DNA from: Verrucosispora sp. NA02020
Lineage (GTDB): Bacteria; Actinomycetota; Actinomycetes; Mycobacteriales; Micromonosporaceae
Assembly: GCF_013364215.1 (NCBI RefSeq)
Contig: NZ_CP054923.1
Location: 3,658,001 to 3,722,000 of the forward strand
DNA length: 64,000 nucleotides
Direction of reading: 5' to 3'
Position 1 is the stretch's first letter. Every line of letters begins with the position of its first letter. Below, one piece after another: positions 8,401 through 18,357 of this stretch. Under the pieces are notes generated by a model that saw only the letters and a list, made by a program, of their open reading frames with translations, was not told where the DNA came from and did not search any database. The position numbers and the translations under genes are program-made.

Positions 8401-10235
8401 GCGACCGGCAGGCCGGTGGCTACCGCGAGCCGGCACGCTGGTGGGTACAGGTGCCCGACGGCAACGGCGGTTGGAAGGAGGTGCCGGACCAGTTCAAGAA
8501 CCCGGTCGTGCCCTCGGCCAAGTTCAACGAGGCGCTGTTCGACACCGTCACCACCGACAAGCTCCGGGTCACCTTCACCAACAACCCGACCCACTTCACC
8601 GCGATCAGCGAGATCCAGGTGTTCGAGTCGGGGCGGGACGTGCCGGACGTGACCAACCAGGCGCCACAGGTCACCGCCAACCGGGACGGCTCGGCGGACG
8701 GAAACCTCTCCACCCGGCTCGTCGCCACGGCCGCCGACGACGGCATCCCGTACGACAGCGAGCTGACCTTCGGCTGGGAGACCGTCTCCACGCCGCAGGG
8801 CGCGGGCGTCATCTTCGCCGACGCGCGGGCGCTGACCACCCGGGTCACCGGCACCGTCGCCGGTGACTACGTGTTCCGGTTCTGGGCCGACGACGGCGAG
8901 AAGCGGTCGACGGCGAACGTGTCGGTCACGCTGGCCGAGCGCGAGGTCACCGCGGAGTTCGGTGCCTCGGCCACGATCAGCACCAGTGGCACGGCATCGT
9001 GGGAGAACCACTCGCGGGTCAACGAGCCCACCACGCCGACCAACTCCAACCCGGGTGCCGGCAGCGGCTGGGGCAACTGGGGCCAACCGCAGAACGGCAC
9101 CAGCACCGCACGGGAGGCGTGGATCCAGTACCGCTGGAGCGCGCCGGTGCGACTCTCCTCGACCGACATCTACTGGTACGACGACAACGGCGGCACCCGC
9201 CGTCCGAACGCCGGCACGTACGCCATCGAGACCTCGGAGAACGGCACCACCTGGACGCCGGTGACGTTGGCCGAGGGCAGCACGTACGCCGGTGGGCTGG
9301 CGACCAACCGGTTCAACAGCTTCGAGTTCACGCCGATCACCACCAGCTACCTTCGCATCCGCATCTGGGGCGTGCAGGGCAGCGGTGCCGGCACCGGCGT
9401 GCTGCGCTGGCGGGCCAACGGCGAGACGGTCGACTCGGTGCGGTCCCCGGTGCTCATCCGCACCGGTGTCGGTGACGTGCCGACACTGCCGAGCACGCTG
9501 GACGCCGTCTACGCCAGCGGCGAGCGCGGCCAGGTCGCGTTCAACTGGCAGGAGATCACGCCCGAGCAGGTCGCCGAGCCGAACGTCGACCCGTTCGTGG
9601 TCTACGGCACGAACGACGCGTACGGGCTGATCGCCGAGGCGCGGATCTACGTACGGCCGGAGATGTCCACCGGCGGTATCTCGATCCAGGGCGCCGAGAC
9701 CTTCGCACAGTCCGTCGAGGTGGGCGAGCTGCCGTTCCTGCCGGACAAGGTGGAGGTCTCCTACAACGACGGGTCGCGGGACAACCAGGCCATCGGTGTC
9801 GACTGGGACTTCGACGAGCGCATCGTCAACACCCCCGGCCGTTACACGATCATCGGTGACCTGATCCTGCCCCCGTACGTCAGCCAGGCCGGGGCGACCC
9901 GGACCACGCTGACCCTCACCGTCGGCGACCCGCCCCAGACCCCGGTCTGGGACGTGGAGGTGCAGGCCAGCACGCGCTGCACCGGCAGGAACGTCTACGT
10001 CTCCGTCAACGCCCACAACGCCGGGGAAGTGCCGCTGCGCATCGAGCTGATCACGGCATACGGCTCGCGGACGGTCGCCGACGTGGCGTCCGGGAAGTCC
10101 GCCTTCCAGGCGTTCAACACCCGCGCCACCTCGGTGCAGGCCGGGACCGCGACGGTGAAGGCCACCGGCACCGTCGACGGCGAGCCGGTGACCGTCGAGT
10201 TCGAGGCGCCGTTCGGCGCGCTCACCTGCGGCTGA
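5499..10235 (+). CDS. Giant secreted multidomain enzyme, (alpha/alpha)6 glycosidase-like with carbohydrate-binding-type modules
   Basis: 1578 residues. A signal peptide (basic MIRRRVRR, hydrophobic core, AHA-A cut near residue 32) is followed by a beta-rich N-terminal region (about 35-320). Next comes a helical region (about 325-850) with aromatic, acid-rich stretches such as YRWWGERYNSLD, PGHTSWNNHYSQYLG and YYSNWNPTTRS, typical of (alpha/alpha)6 glycosidases of the GH63/MGH1 kind. Then follow a discoidin-like module (about 865-1047), an Ig/PKD-like module, a second discoidin-like module (about 1147-1305), a Big_4-like domain (about 1320-1475) and a terminal domain of about 95 residues shared with the next gene. 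The start at 5499 has AAGGAGG; the reading frame is open further upstream but nothing else supports an earlier start. The arabinose-related context suggests an arabinan- or arabinogalactan-active enzyme. I cannot assign a CAZy family or catalytic residues with certainty. Confidence 0.7.
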   Translation: MIRRRVRRVPLWGALAALVVSGTVAVSSPAHAAGPILPGNEGDVGVHTNGQNHVMDIGDPTYSNVGDVVNQLRPGVPFTAGNMHQSVFDADLAAGGTDYYLDRILGVSGTLGSAVLMTRGRTLYMRGASNNNFTVMGFAGNTFVGGPNNLGNLYTVTVPGQTVSEVNANRFNAPSHARSRYTIGSTGVRADLTKFITYDNVAVTAIEFTNPGGSAATFTVRAASPLATQAAGDSALTGTRTITSGSNNGLVDTPWDSVRVDLTGSGFTRTGSNLDREITVPAGGSLSLSVVGAVSSATLPETVESYQEYAGLSPSVAVRTGITAFHRQWAQDVPYINVPDAAMEKAIVYRWWGERYNSLDANASGHVYQYPTTIEGVNLYQNSVALTQPMHLQDTKWLRTPYLGYGQILNIGELSGSSAFLDSPGHTSWNNHYSQYLGTAGLEAYQVHGGGKQVARKFAQYFEGDGVGQLEHYDGNDDKLIAYDTNYMPGNDADAITFGFPKVNTGAPGARTIERPESAYVWGAFDAARQLYQLSDADQAKVDAMGASADEIRDAILTRLWSPDMRMFLSGTSHGASSAATANGRANPLPASARNLIPAKETNLYDIYAENLIPTDQWEKYVDGFRFLTYGDNFPIFPFYTANQYDRSAYGIGGSNNFSNINFTVQYRGVRSALRHYDPEQKYITPEYAKRLLDWMAWSIYPNADMRVANQAEYYSNWNPTTRSYNRNNQNHIMLGNMNYIFIEDMGGIQPRSDDKIELWPIQFGYEHFMVNNLRYHGQDVTIVWDPDGSKYGLGAGYSLFLNGEKKVTTDKLGKVTYDPNTNQVQAEEGVTVTFTATTGADFPSAVDTPISDDRVVGYLKTAGIDLTEQAPNLAQGAQLSSSYTQQGVRPTPWRQFHTPGWSTTSMNYTPGAISETERPVSLAAVTDGITANEPYWGNYGTTERNGYIELDLGAAKSLDNVKVFFVSDRQAGGYREPARWWVQVPDGNGGWKEVPDQFKNPVVPSAKFNEALFDTVTTDKLRVTFTNNPTHFTAISEIQVFESGRDVPDVTNQAPQVTANRDGSADGNLSTRLVATAADDGIPYDSELTFGWETVSTPQGAGVIFADARALTTRVTGTVAGDYVFRFWADDGEKRSTANVSVTLAEREVTAEFGASATISTSGTASWENHSRVNEPTTPTNSNPGAGSGWGNWGQPQNGTSTAREAWIQYRWSAPVRLSSTDIYWYDDNGGTRRPNAGTYAIETSENGTTWTPVTLAEGSTYAGGLATNRFNSFEFTPITTSYLRIRIWGVQGSGAGTGVLRWRANGETVDSVRSPVLIRTGVGDVPTLPSTLDAVYASGERGQVAFNWQEITPEQVAEPNVDPFVVYGTNDAYGLIAEARIYVRPEMSTGGISIQGAETFAQSVEVGELPFLPDKVEVSYNDGSRDNQAIGVDWDFDERIVNTPGRYTIIGDLILPPYVSQAGATRTTLTLTVGDPPQTPVWDVEVQASTRCTGRNVYVSVNAHNAGEVPLRIELITAYGSRTVADVASGKSAFQAFNTRATSVQAGTATVKATGTVDGEPVTVEFEAPFGALTCG

Positions 10236-10242
10236 CCCCCTC

Positions 10243-10278
10243 GTGGTGGCGGCGCCCGGCCTGGGGCGCCGCCACCAC
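10243..10278 (+). terminator. Strong hairpin after the giant secreted enzyme
   Basis: Perfect 14-bp stem GTGGTGGCGGCGCC (10243-10256) / complement at 10265-10278, 8-nt loop, no T-run. Actinomycete-type terminator or attenuator; the GH43 gene starts only 30 nt downstream. Confidence 0.65.
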
Positions 10279-10307
10279 CCCCGCGCACGAGTGAGGAGAT
10301 CGACACC

Positions 10308-13300
10308 GTGAACACCACCGTGGGACGCGGCGCCGCCCCACCCTCCACCCGGCCGTCGCGCCGATGGCGCATAGCGATCGCCGTGGCCGCGTCCGTCGGG
10401 CTCGTCGCCGGCGGTCTGACCGGCGTCGCCGGTCCGGCACACGCCGCCGAGCCCCCGTCGTACACCTTCACCACCACGGTCAACCCGATCCTCGGCGACG
10501 GCAGCTACTACTCCGCCGACCCGGCCCCGATGGTCGTCCGCGCCGGTGCCCCCGGCAACGACACCGACGCCGACCAGCTCTACGTCTACACCGGCCACGA
10601 CCAGGCCGGGCCGTCCACCAACGACTTCATCATGAACGAGTGGGGCGCCTTCCGGACCGCCGACGTCGAGGCGGGGGAGTGGACCCACTACCCGTCGCTG
10701 ATGCGCCCGGAGGCCGTCTTCGCCTGGGCCACCCCCGGCCGTGCGTACGCCGGCCAGGTCGTCCAGGGCGTCGACGGACGCTACTACTGGTACGTCCCGA
10801 TCCACGAACGCACCAGCACCGCGTCGGACCGGTTCGCGATCGGGGTGGCCGTGTCGGAGAGCCCGACCGGCCCGTGGACCGACCACGCGGGCGGCCCGAT
10901 CATCTCCCAGCGGGTGCCCACGCCGAACACCATCCACAACATCGACCCGACGATCCTGGTCGACGGCGAGGCCCCGAACCAGCGCGTCTACATCTGGTGG
11001 GGCTCCTTCAGCCAACTGCGGATGCTCGAACTCCAGCAGGACATGAAGACCCCGATCGGCACCCCGCGCACCGTCACCGGCCTGACCGGCTTCTTCGAGG
11101 GCGCCTGGATCTTCACGCGTAACGGCACCTACTACATGGCGTACGCCGGCAACAACGCCGGCCCGACCTCGCAGTGCACCCCGGCGAACTACCACGCCTG
11201 TCTCGCCTACGGCACCGCCGCGTCGCCGGAGGGACCGTGGACCTACCGGGGAACCTTCCTGCGGCCGGTCTCCTCGACCACCAGCCATCCGGGTGTCCTG
11301 GAGTTCAACGGCACCTGGTACCTGGCGTACCACACCGCCGACGCCGTGGGCGGCGGTCACTTCCGGCGCTCGGTGGCGATCGACCCGGTCGAGTGGGACG
11401 ACTCGCTGACGCCGCCCCGGATGAAGCTCGTGACGCCGACCCCGGCCACGGGACGTGACCTCACGCCCCGGCCGAACATCGCCCAGGAGGCCCGGGTCAC
11501 CGTCTCCAACGAGCCGGTACCGGTGCAGTACTGGGTGAAGGCACTCAACGACGAGATCGTCCGGTCGAACCCGCTGCCGCCGGACATGTGGGGCACCTGG
11601 ACCGGCAACAATCCGCCGCAGCAGTGGGTGCAGTACACCTGGGACCAGCCGATGCGGATCTCCGGTTCGCAGATCGACTTCTGGAACGACCAGCCGCAGG
11701 GCACCGGCGTCGGAGTCGCCGCGCCCGCCCGCTGGCGTATGCAGTACTGGAACCTGGAGGCCGGGCAGTGGGCCGACGTGCCCAACCCGAGCGGTTTCCC
11801 GACCGGAACGCAGGGTTTCCAGAACACCACCTTCGACCCGGTGACCACCACCCAGGTCCGCGCGGTGTTCGAGGCGTCGACCAACGGCAGCACGTACTCC
11901 GGGGTGGCGGTCGAGGAGTGGAAGGTCCTCGCCGCGCAGCCGGAGTCGGTCAGCGCACCGGCGATGACCGTGGAGGTCGGCGAGACCGACCTGCCGGACA
12001 CGCTGCCGGTGTCGTTCGGCGCGCAGACGCTGCGGGTGCCGGTCTACTGGGACGAGGTGGCGTCCGCGGACGTCGCCGAGCCCCGGACGTTCACCATCGG
12101 TGGGACCGTGCTCGGCTACGCCGCCGATCGCGTCTCCGCGCAGGTCACCGTCATCTCACCGGACGACACCGAGGGAGACGTGACGTCGCCGACGGTGACG
12201 CTCACGCCCAGCGGCAGCGCCGGCAGCGACGGCTGGTTCCGCTCCACGGTGCGCGTGCGGGCCGCCGGTGTCGACGACCGGGGTGGCCGGATGACCATCT
12301 CCACGCGGGTCGGCTCGGACACGCCGGTCGAGACCACCGACGTCCGGTCGGTCGACGTCACCGTCTCTGGGGACGGCCGGCACACGGTCACCGCGACCGC
12401 CACCGACCGCGCCGGCAACGTCTCCGACCCGGCCTCCCTGGAGGTACGCGTCGACGCCACCGCACCGGTCAGCACCGCCACCGTGAACAGCACCACGCGG
12501 GCGGTCACGCTCGCCGCGACCGACGCCACCTCCGGCGTCGCCCGGATCGAGTACGCCATCGGCACGGGCGCCTGGACCACGTACGACGGTGCGGTCCCGG
12601 CACCCGACGCGAACCGGCACACGCTGGCGTACCGGGCGGTCGACGTGGCCGGGAACCTGGAGACCGCCCGGACGGTCGCCATCCCGGCCGACCTGTCCGG
12701 GCCGCTCACCGGCAACATCGGGCCGATCGGCACGCCGACCGCCTCGTTCACGGCGAGCTGGAACAGTCTCACCGCGCTCAACGACGGTGCCGACCCGACC
12801 AACCCGGGTCAGGCGCAGATCTGGGGCACCTGGTCGGGCACCCGCCCGGCCACCCAGTGGATCCAGTACGAGTGGAACCGCCCGGTGCGGATCACCGGCA
12901 CCGAGCTGAAGTTCTGGCGGGATTCCAACCGGGGCACCGGCGACGGTGTCGCCCAGCCCGACGGGTGGGTGCTGCAGTACTGGGACGCGACCACCTCGAC
13001 CTGGCGTGACGTGACCGGCGCGTCGCCGTACGGCACCAGCACCACCGCGTTCAACACCGTCTCCTTCGACCCGGTGACCACGTCGAGGGTGCGGGCCACC
13101 ATCCAGGCCAACGGCAACGGCACCACCTACTCGGCGGTCGCCGTCACCGAGTGGCGGGTGTTCGCCGACGACCCGGGCGTCCGGCCCGAGGTGCCGGTGA
13201 CGGTCACCGTGCAGGCGCGGTGTGTGGCCGGGAAGGCGTACGTGGCGGTGCAGGCGCGTAACGACCACGACGCTGCGGTGGACGTGGTGCTGGAGAGCGC

Positions 13301-13499
13301 GTACGGGCAGCGGTCGGTGTCGGCCTTGGCGCCGGGTGCGAGCGCGTTCCAGCAGTTCACCACCCGTGCCGCGTCGGTGCCGTCCGGCAGCGCGACGGTC
13401 CGGGCCACCGGCACGGTCGACGGCACGGACGTGACGACCGTGGTCACCCAGGACCATCCCGGCGCGAACTGCGCCGCCGACCCCCGTCAAGCCCAGTAA
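10308..13499 (+). CDS. Secreted multidomain GH43 glycosidase
   Basis: Predicted arabinan/arabinoxylan-cleaving enzyme acting outside the cell. 1063 residues from a GTG with GAGGAG upstream. A long signal peptide ends at AHA-A (about residue 46). The GH43 five-bladed propeller (about 50-380) shows the three expected acids: Asp in YYSADPAPM (base), Asp in HNIDPTIL (pKa modulator) and Glu in FFEGAWIF (acid). It is followed by a discoidin-like module (about 388-545), a Big_4-like stretch (VEVGETDLPDTLPVSF), Ig/chitobiase-like domains with SGVARIEYAIG, a second discoidin-like module (about 810-960) similar to the first (MWGTWTGNNPPQQWVQYTW against IWGTWSGTRPATQWIQYEW), and the same terminal domain as the preceding protein. 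Exact specificity (arabinanase, arabinofuranosidase or xylosidase) cannot be read from the sequence. Confidence 0.88.
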   Translation: MNTTVGRGAAPPSTRPSRRWRIAIAVAASVGLVAGGLTGVAGPAHAAEPPSYTFTTTVNPILGDGSYYSADPAPMVVRAGAPGNDTDADQLYVYTGHDQAGPSTNDFIMNEWGAFRTADVEAGEWTHYPSLMRPEAVFAWATPGRAYAGQVVQGVDGRYYWYVPIHERTSTASDRFAIGVAVSESPTGPWTDHAGGPIISQRVPTPNTIHNIDPTILVDGEAPNQRVYIWWGSFSQLRMLELQQDMKTPIGTPRTVTGLTGFFEGAWIFTRNGTYYMAYAGNNAGPTSQCTPANYHACLAYGTAASPEGPWTYRGTFLRPVSSTTSHPGVLEFNGTWYLAYHTADAVGGGHFRRSVAIDPVEWDDSLTPPRMKLVTPTPATGRDLTPRPNIAQEARVTVSNEPVPVQYWVKALNDEIVRSNPLPPDMWGTWTGNNPPQQWVQYTWDQPMRISGSQIDFWNDQPQGTGVGVAAPARWRMQYWNLEAGQWADVPNPSGFPTGTQGFQNTTFDPVTTTQVRAVFEASTNGSTYSGVAVEEWKVLAAQPESVSAPAMTVEVGETDLPDTLPVSFGAQTLRVPVYWDEVASADVAEPRTFTIGGTVLGYAADRVSAQVTVISPDDTEGDVTSPTVTLTPSGSAGSDGWFRSTVRVRAAGVDDRGGRMTISTRVGSDTPVETTDVRSVDVTVSGDGRHTVTATATDRAGNVSDPASLEVRVDATAPVSTATVNSTTRAVTLAATDATSGVARIEYAIGTGAWTTYDGAVPAPDANRHTLAYRAVDVAGNLETARTVAIPADLSGPLTGNIGPIGTPTASFTASWNSLTALNDGADPTNPGQAQIWGTWSGTRPATQWIQYEWNRPVRITGTELKFWRDSNRGTGDGVAQPDGWVLQYWDATTSTWRDVTGASPYGTSTTAFNTVSFDPVTTSRVRATIQANGNGTTYSAVAVTEWRVFADDPGVRPEVPVTVTVQARCVAGKAYVAVQARNDHDAAVDVVLESAYGQRSVSALAPGASAFQQFTTRAASVPSGSATVRATGTVDGTDVTTVVTQDHPGANCAADPRQAQ

Positions 13500-14759
<1,260 letters not shown>

Positions 14760-14768
14760 GATGAAAGG

Positions 14769-14810
14769 AAGGGCCCCCTGCTAACGCCTCGTGCATAGCA
14801 GGGGGCCCTT
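14769..14810. repeat. Palindromic intergenic repeat acting as a bidirectional terminator (copy 1)
   Basis: Perfect 15-bp stem AAGGGCCCCCTGCTA (14769-14783) / complement 14796-14810 between converging genes. A near-identical element lies at 62760-62809, so this is a dispersed repeat rather than a local hairpin. I recall similar elements in Micromonospora genomes. Confidence 0.8.
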
Positions 14811-14865
14811 GCTAACACTGCACTCCGCACACCGCACCCGGCGCGCCGGGCGCGGTGTGCGGGGG

Positions 14866-16467
14866 TCAGCAGCGGCTGATGCTCGCGTTGGAGAGCGTGA
14901 CGTTGCTGATGGTCAGGTTGGTGGCACAGGGGTTCTCCACGATCCGGTTGTTGGCCAGCGTGAAGTTCCGCAGGGTGATGTCCCGGTTGCCGGGGAACTC
15001 GGCACGGGCCGCCAGGCGGACCTCCCCGCCACCGCTGATGGTGCCGCCGCCCGCCGCGATGTCCACGCCGGTGCAGTTCTCGATCAGGACGGCGTTGTTG
15101 CCGGTGTTGGCGATGTCCACCCGGTTGATCGCCGTGCCGCCGGACTCCGAGACGCAGAAGACGCCCCGGCCGCCGCCGCGCGCGCGGACCGTACCGACCC
15201 GGATGTTGATCGGGTACGACGAGCCGATCCGACCCGCGCGGTTGGCGACCCGGAAGGCGGCGTAACCGGTACCCGTGCCGGCGTTCTCCGCGTCCACGGT
15301 GGTCACCGTGGCGTTGATGGTCTCGTTGAGCAGCAGGCCCGACTCGCCGACGTTGCGGGCGGTCACCGTGCCGATGGTCAGCCCGTCCACCCCGTACGTC
15401 TCGACCGCGTGTGCCCGGGCGCCGGAGACGTACACGTTGTCGATGCGGATGTTGCGTGACCACTGGCTGGTGTCGCCCCGGTTGTCGATGCGGACGCCCA
15501 GACCGCCGGAGAGCCGCATGTCGATCTGCCCGAGGATCACGTTGGTGACGTTGCGCATGAAGATGCCGTACAACGGGGCGCCGGTGACGCTGAGGTTCTG
15601 CACCTCGACCTGGGTGGTGCCGCGGGAGTAGATCGGGGCCTGGTCGCCGGTGCCGGACCCGGTGACGTTGATGGTGCCGCACACGTCGATCGTGGTGTAG
15701 CTGGGCAGCGAGATGCGGGACCCGGCGCTGATCGTTCCGGAGCCCCGGACCACGACCCGCTGCTTGCTGGTCCGGCCGGCGCTGAGGCTGTTCACCGCCG
15801 CCTGGACGGCGGCGCGCATGTCGGTGCCGGTGTAGACCGTGCTGCCGCCGTTACGGGCGGTCCAGGTGCCGCCGTTCAGGACGGCCTCCGCCTGGAACGC
15901 GCCGCTGCCGCAGCCGCTGGAGCCGCCCAGGACGGCCAACTGCCACTGCTGGTTGGTGCCGCCGACGTCCTGGTACTGCGAGATCATGCCGCCGTCCGCG
16001 GTGGACCACTCCCACACGTCGAGCGCCTTGTTGGAGTGTCGGTTGACGAAGCGGACGTAACCGCTGTCGGAGTCGGCCAACCGGAAGTGCTGCCGGTTGT
16101 TGCCGCTGACCGGCGCGTTCTGCACGAGTTGGACGCCGTCGTTGGCGTTGGGCAGTTCGAGGACCTTGCCGCTGTGCACGGAGCGGATCTGGTAGTAGCC
16201 GTTGCCCACGTCGACGAAGCGCCACTGCTGCACCGCCGCGTCGTTGCGGGTGAACTGGTTGACCGGGGCGTTGTCGGCGGTGGACCAGTTCCACACGTCC
16301 ATCGCCTTGCCGCTGTGCCGGTTGACGAACACGTACGTGGCGTTGGGGTCGACGGTGGCGGCCCGTGCGGCCGGCGCGGTGACCGTCTCGGCGGTGCCGA
16401 GGAGCACCAGCGCGGCGACGACCACCAGGCCGAGGCGTGGTCGTCCCTTCGTTGTCCTGAGCAGCAT
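14866..16467 (-). CDS. Secreted ricin-type lectin plus right-handed beta-helix protein
   Basis: 533 residues. A signal peptide (LGLVVVAALVLLGTAETVTAPAARA) precedes a ricin-type beta-trefoil module (about 38-180) with internal repeats such as FVNRHSGKAMDVWNWSTADN and FVNRHSNKALDVWEWSTAD and the QQW/QQWQL signatures. The C-terminal 340 residues have the short repeating pattern of a parallel beta-helix (ITLRNFTLANNRIVENPCATNLTISNVTLSN), a fold of pectate lyases and polygalacturonases. No diagnostic polygalacturonase motif (NTD, DD, HG, RIK) was found, so the activity is open. GGAGGA precedes the ATG. It converges with the xylanase gene. Confidence 0.82.
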   Translation of the reverse strand: MLLRTTKGRPRLGLVVVAALVLLGTAETVTAPAARAATVDPNATYVFVNRHSGKAMDVWNWSTADNAPVNQFTRNDAAVQQWRFVDVGNGYYQIRSVHSGKVLELPNANDGVQLVQNAPVSGNNRQHFRLADSDSGYVRFVNRHSNKALDVWEWSTADGGMISQYQDVGGTNQQWQLAVLGGSSGCGSGAFQAEAVLNGGTWTARNGGSTVYTGTDMRAAVQAAVNSLSAGRTSKQRVVVRGSGTISAGSRISLPSYTTIDVCGTINVTGSGTGDQAPIYSRGTTQVEVQNLSVTGAPLYGIFMRNVTNVILGQIDMRLSGGLGVRIDNRGDTSQWSRNIRIDNVYVSGARAHAVETYGVDGLTIGTVTARNVGESGLLLNETINATVTTVDAENAGTGTGYAAFRVANRAGRIGSSYPINIRVGTVRARGGGRGVFCVSESGGTAINRVDIANTGNNAVLIENCTGVDIAAGGGTISGGGEVRLAARAEFPGNRDITLRNFTLANNRIVENPCATNLTISNVTLSNASISRC

Positions 16468-16577
16468 GCGGTTCCTCCGGTGTGGGGATCGGTGGTGGTT
16501 GGCTAGGGCGTGGCGACGCCCGCGCGGCCGTGAACCGCGCGGGCGCCGCCGGGTGGCGAGGGGTACGCCGGTCCGGG

Positions 16578-17906
16578 TCAGGCGATCGCGCAGGGCGTGG
16601 TGTTGAGGGTGAAGGCCGACGGTGCGGCGGTGTTGCCGCCGTGGGTGGCCTGGAAGCCGATGGTCACCGAGGCGTTGGGCGCGATGGTGCCGTTGTAGGC
16701 GGCGTTACGGGCGGTCACCGCGCCTGAGGTCGGGGCGTAGGTGGCGTTCCAGCCGCCGGTGATGCTCTGACCACCGGGCAGCGTGAAGGCCAGGCTCCAG
16801 CCGTTGACCGTGGTCGGGCCGGTGTTGGTGATCGTCACCGAGGCGGTCAGCCCGGTGTTCCAGGCGTTGACCGTGTACCCCACCCGGCAACCCGCGCCCG
16901 GCGGCACGGTCGGGCTGGGCGGCACGGTCGGGGTCGGCGGCGGGGTGGTGGGGGTGATCGTCGGCGTCGGGGTGGTGGTCGGCGGCGTGCTGTCCAGACC
17001 GAAGAACCGCAGCGCGCCGGCGGCGTCGACCGGCAGGTTGTGCGACACCCCCTGCATGCTGATCGCCTCGACCGGCGCGGTGCCGCCGCTGCCCCCGTAC
17101 CGAGTCCGGGTGTAGCCGGCCTGCGGACTGTCGGTCGTCGTCGGGGTCTGGCTCACCCCGTGCACGTTCGTCCACTGCTTGACCTGCTCGCCGAAGTTCG
17201 GATACCGCAGGATGTCGTCGTTGGTGCCGTGCCAGATCTGCATGCGCGGTCGTGCTCCGGTGTAGCCCGGGTACGCGGCGCGGACCAGGTCACCCCACTG
17301 CTGCGGGGTACGCGTCACCTGCCCGTTGGCGCACTCGCTGTTCCACTCCGAGCCGTTGGTGGTGGCGAAGCAGCCGAACGGTACGCCCGCGAACGCCGCC
17401 CCGGCGGCGAACACGTCCGGGTAGACCCCGAGCAGCACATTGGTCATCATCGCGCCGGACGAGACGCCGGTGACGAAGATCCGTGCCGGGTCGACCGGGT
17501 AGCGCTGCCGGACGTGGTCCACCATCGACATGATGCCCACCGGATCGCTGCCGCCACCCCGGCGCAGTGCCTGCGGCGAGGAGACGTCGAAGCACTGGCT
17601 GCTGCGGGTCACCGACGGGTAGACGACGATGTAGCCGTACCGGTCGGCCAGTGCCGCGAACTGGGTGCCGGAGTGCAGGGCCGGTCCGCTTCCGGTGCAG
17701 TAGTGCACCGCGACCAGCAGCCCCGGCCGGGGCGCGACCCGGTCGGGCACGTAGAGGTACATGCGCAGGTTGCTCGGGTTGGTGCCGAAGTTGGTGACCT
17801 CGGTCAGTGTCGCTGCCGAAGCGGGTGTCGGGACCGACAGCGCGGCCAGCGCCGTCAACGCGATGGCCGCCAGGGCGGCGCACCACAGTCTGATCGCCGT
17901 TCTCAT
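16578..17906 (-). CDS. Secreted CE1/PHB-depolymerase-type esterase with CBM2
   Basis: 442 residues. Signal peptide (LALAAIALTALAAL..., cut near ASA-A), then an alpha/beta-hydrolase domain of about 290 residues with nucleophile Ser in GVSSGAMM, acid Asp in WHGTNDD and His in GVSHNLP. This arrangement is that of the PHB depolymerase family, which contains acetylxylan and feruloyl esterases. A Thr/Pro linker and a CBM2 (NAWNTGL, NGWSL, GGWNAT) follow. With xylanase and GH43 genes beside it, removal of acetyl or feruloyl groups from xylan is the likely role (inference). GGAGGA lies 9 nt before the ATG. The ricin/beta-helix gene follows on the same strand after 110 bp. Confidence 0.9.
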   Translation of the reverse strand: MRTAIRLWCAALAAIALTALAALSVPTPASAATLTEVTNFGTNPSNLRMYLYVPDRVAPRPGLLVAVHYCTGSGPALHSGTQFAALADRYGYIVVYPSVTRSSQCFDVSSPQALRRGGGSDPVGIMSMVDHVRQRYPVDPARIFVTGVSSGAMMTNVLLGVYPDVFAAGAAFAGVPFGCFATTNGSEWNSECANGQVTRTPQQWGDLVRAAYPGYTGARPRMQIWHGTNDDILRYPNFGEQVKQWTNVHGVSQTPTTTDSPQAGYTRTRYGGSGGTAPVEAISMQGVSHNLPVDAAGALRFFGLDSTPPTTTPTPTITPTTPPPTPTVPPSPTVPPGAGCRVGYTVNAWNTGLTASVTITNTGPTTVNGWSLAFTLPGGQSITGGWNATYAPTSGAVTARNAAYNGTIAPNASVTIGFQATHGGNTAAPSAFTLNTTPCAIA

Positions 17907-18092
17907 CGGGACGTGTCCTCCGGACGGGGGTGCGGACAGGGCGGTGTTCCGATCGAGGGCTGCCCGGTGCCCGTGGTCGTCCGGCTCAGGAACATCGATG
18001 ATTATCAGTCGGCAGGGCGGCGGCTGGCAAGACGCACGACCCGTCCCGGCTGGCGCGGGACTGTCAGCGCCGCCTGACCGGGGTGCCCGTGC

Positions 18093-18263
18093 TCACTGCT
18101 CGTCGTCGACCACGTCGGTCTCGCCGTCGTGGGAGAAGAGCGACGGCAGGTGCACGTCGGGTTGCGGTGCCTGCGCCGGGTCGTGGTGCGGATCGCCGTC
18201 GGGGGAGAAGAGCACCTGGTCGGTCTTCGCGGTCTTCTCGCGTTCTTCCTCCGGCTCGGTCAC
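18093..18263 (-). CDS. Small acidic hypothetical protein
   Basis: 56 residues, very rich in Asp, Glu, His and Pro, with no membrane segment and no recognised domain. The GTG at 18263 is chosen because GGAGGAGAGG sits just upstream; the frame stays open to 18347 but the extra residues look non-coding. It contains two similar pieces, LFSPDGDPHHD and LFSHDGETDVV, hinting at an internal duplication. Function unknown. Confidence 0.6.
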   Translation of the reverse strand: MTEPEEEREKTAKTDQVLFSPDGDPHHDPAQAPQPDVHLPSLFSHDGETDVVDDEQ

Positions 18264-18357
18264 GACCCTCTCCTCCGCTCGTGGGCGTTGCTCCCCGACG
18301 CTACGGGCGGCCGACGGCACGCCAGGTGCGGCGATGCCGCCGACCACCCGAACGGGG

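Noticed and set aside
5835..11360. Very long antisense open frame over the giant enzyme and GH43 genes
   Set aside because: High-GC sequence leaves the opposite strand open. The sense frame has signal peptide, ribosome site and catalytic motifs; the antisense product is Arg/Val/Gly low-complexity.
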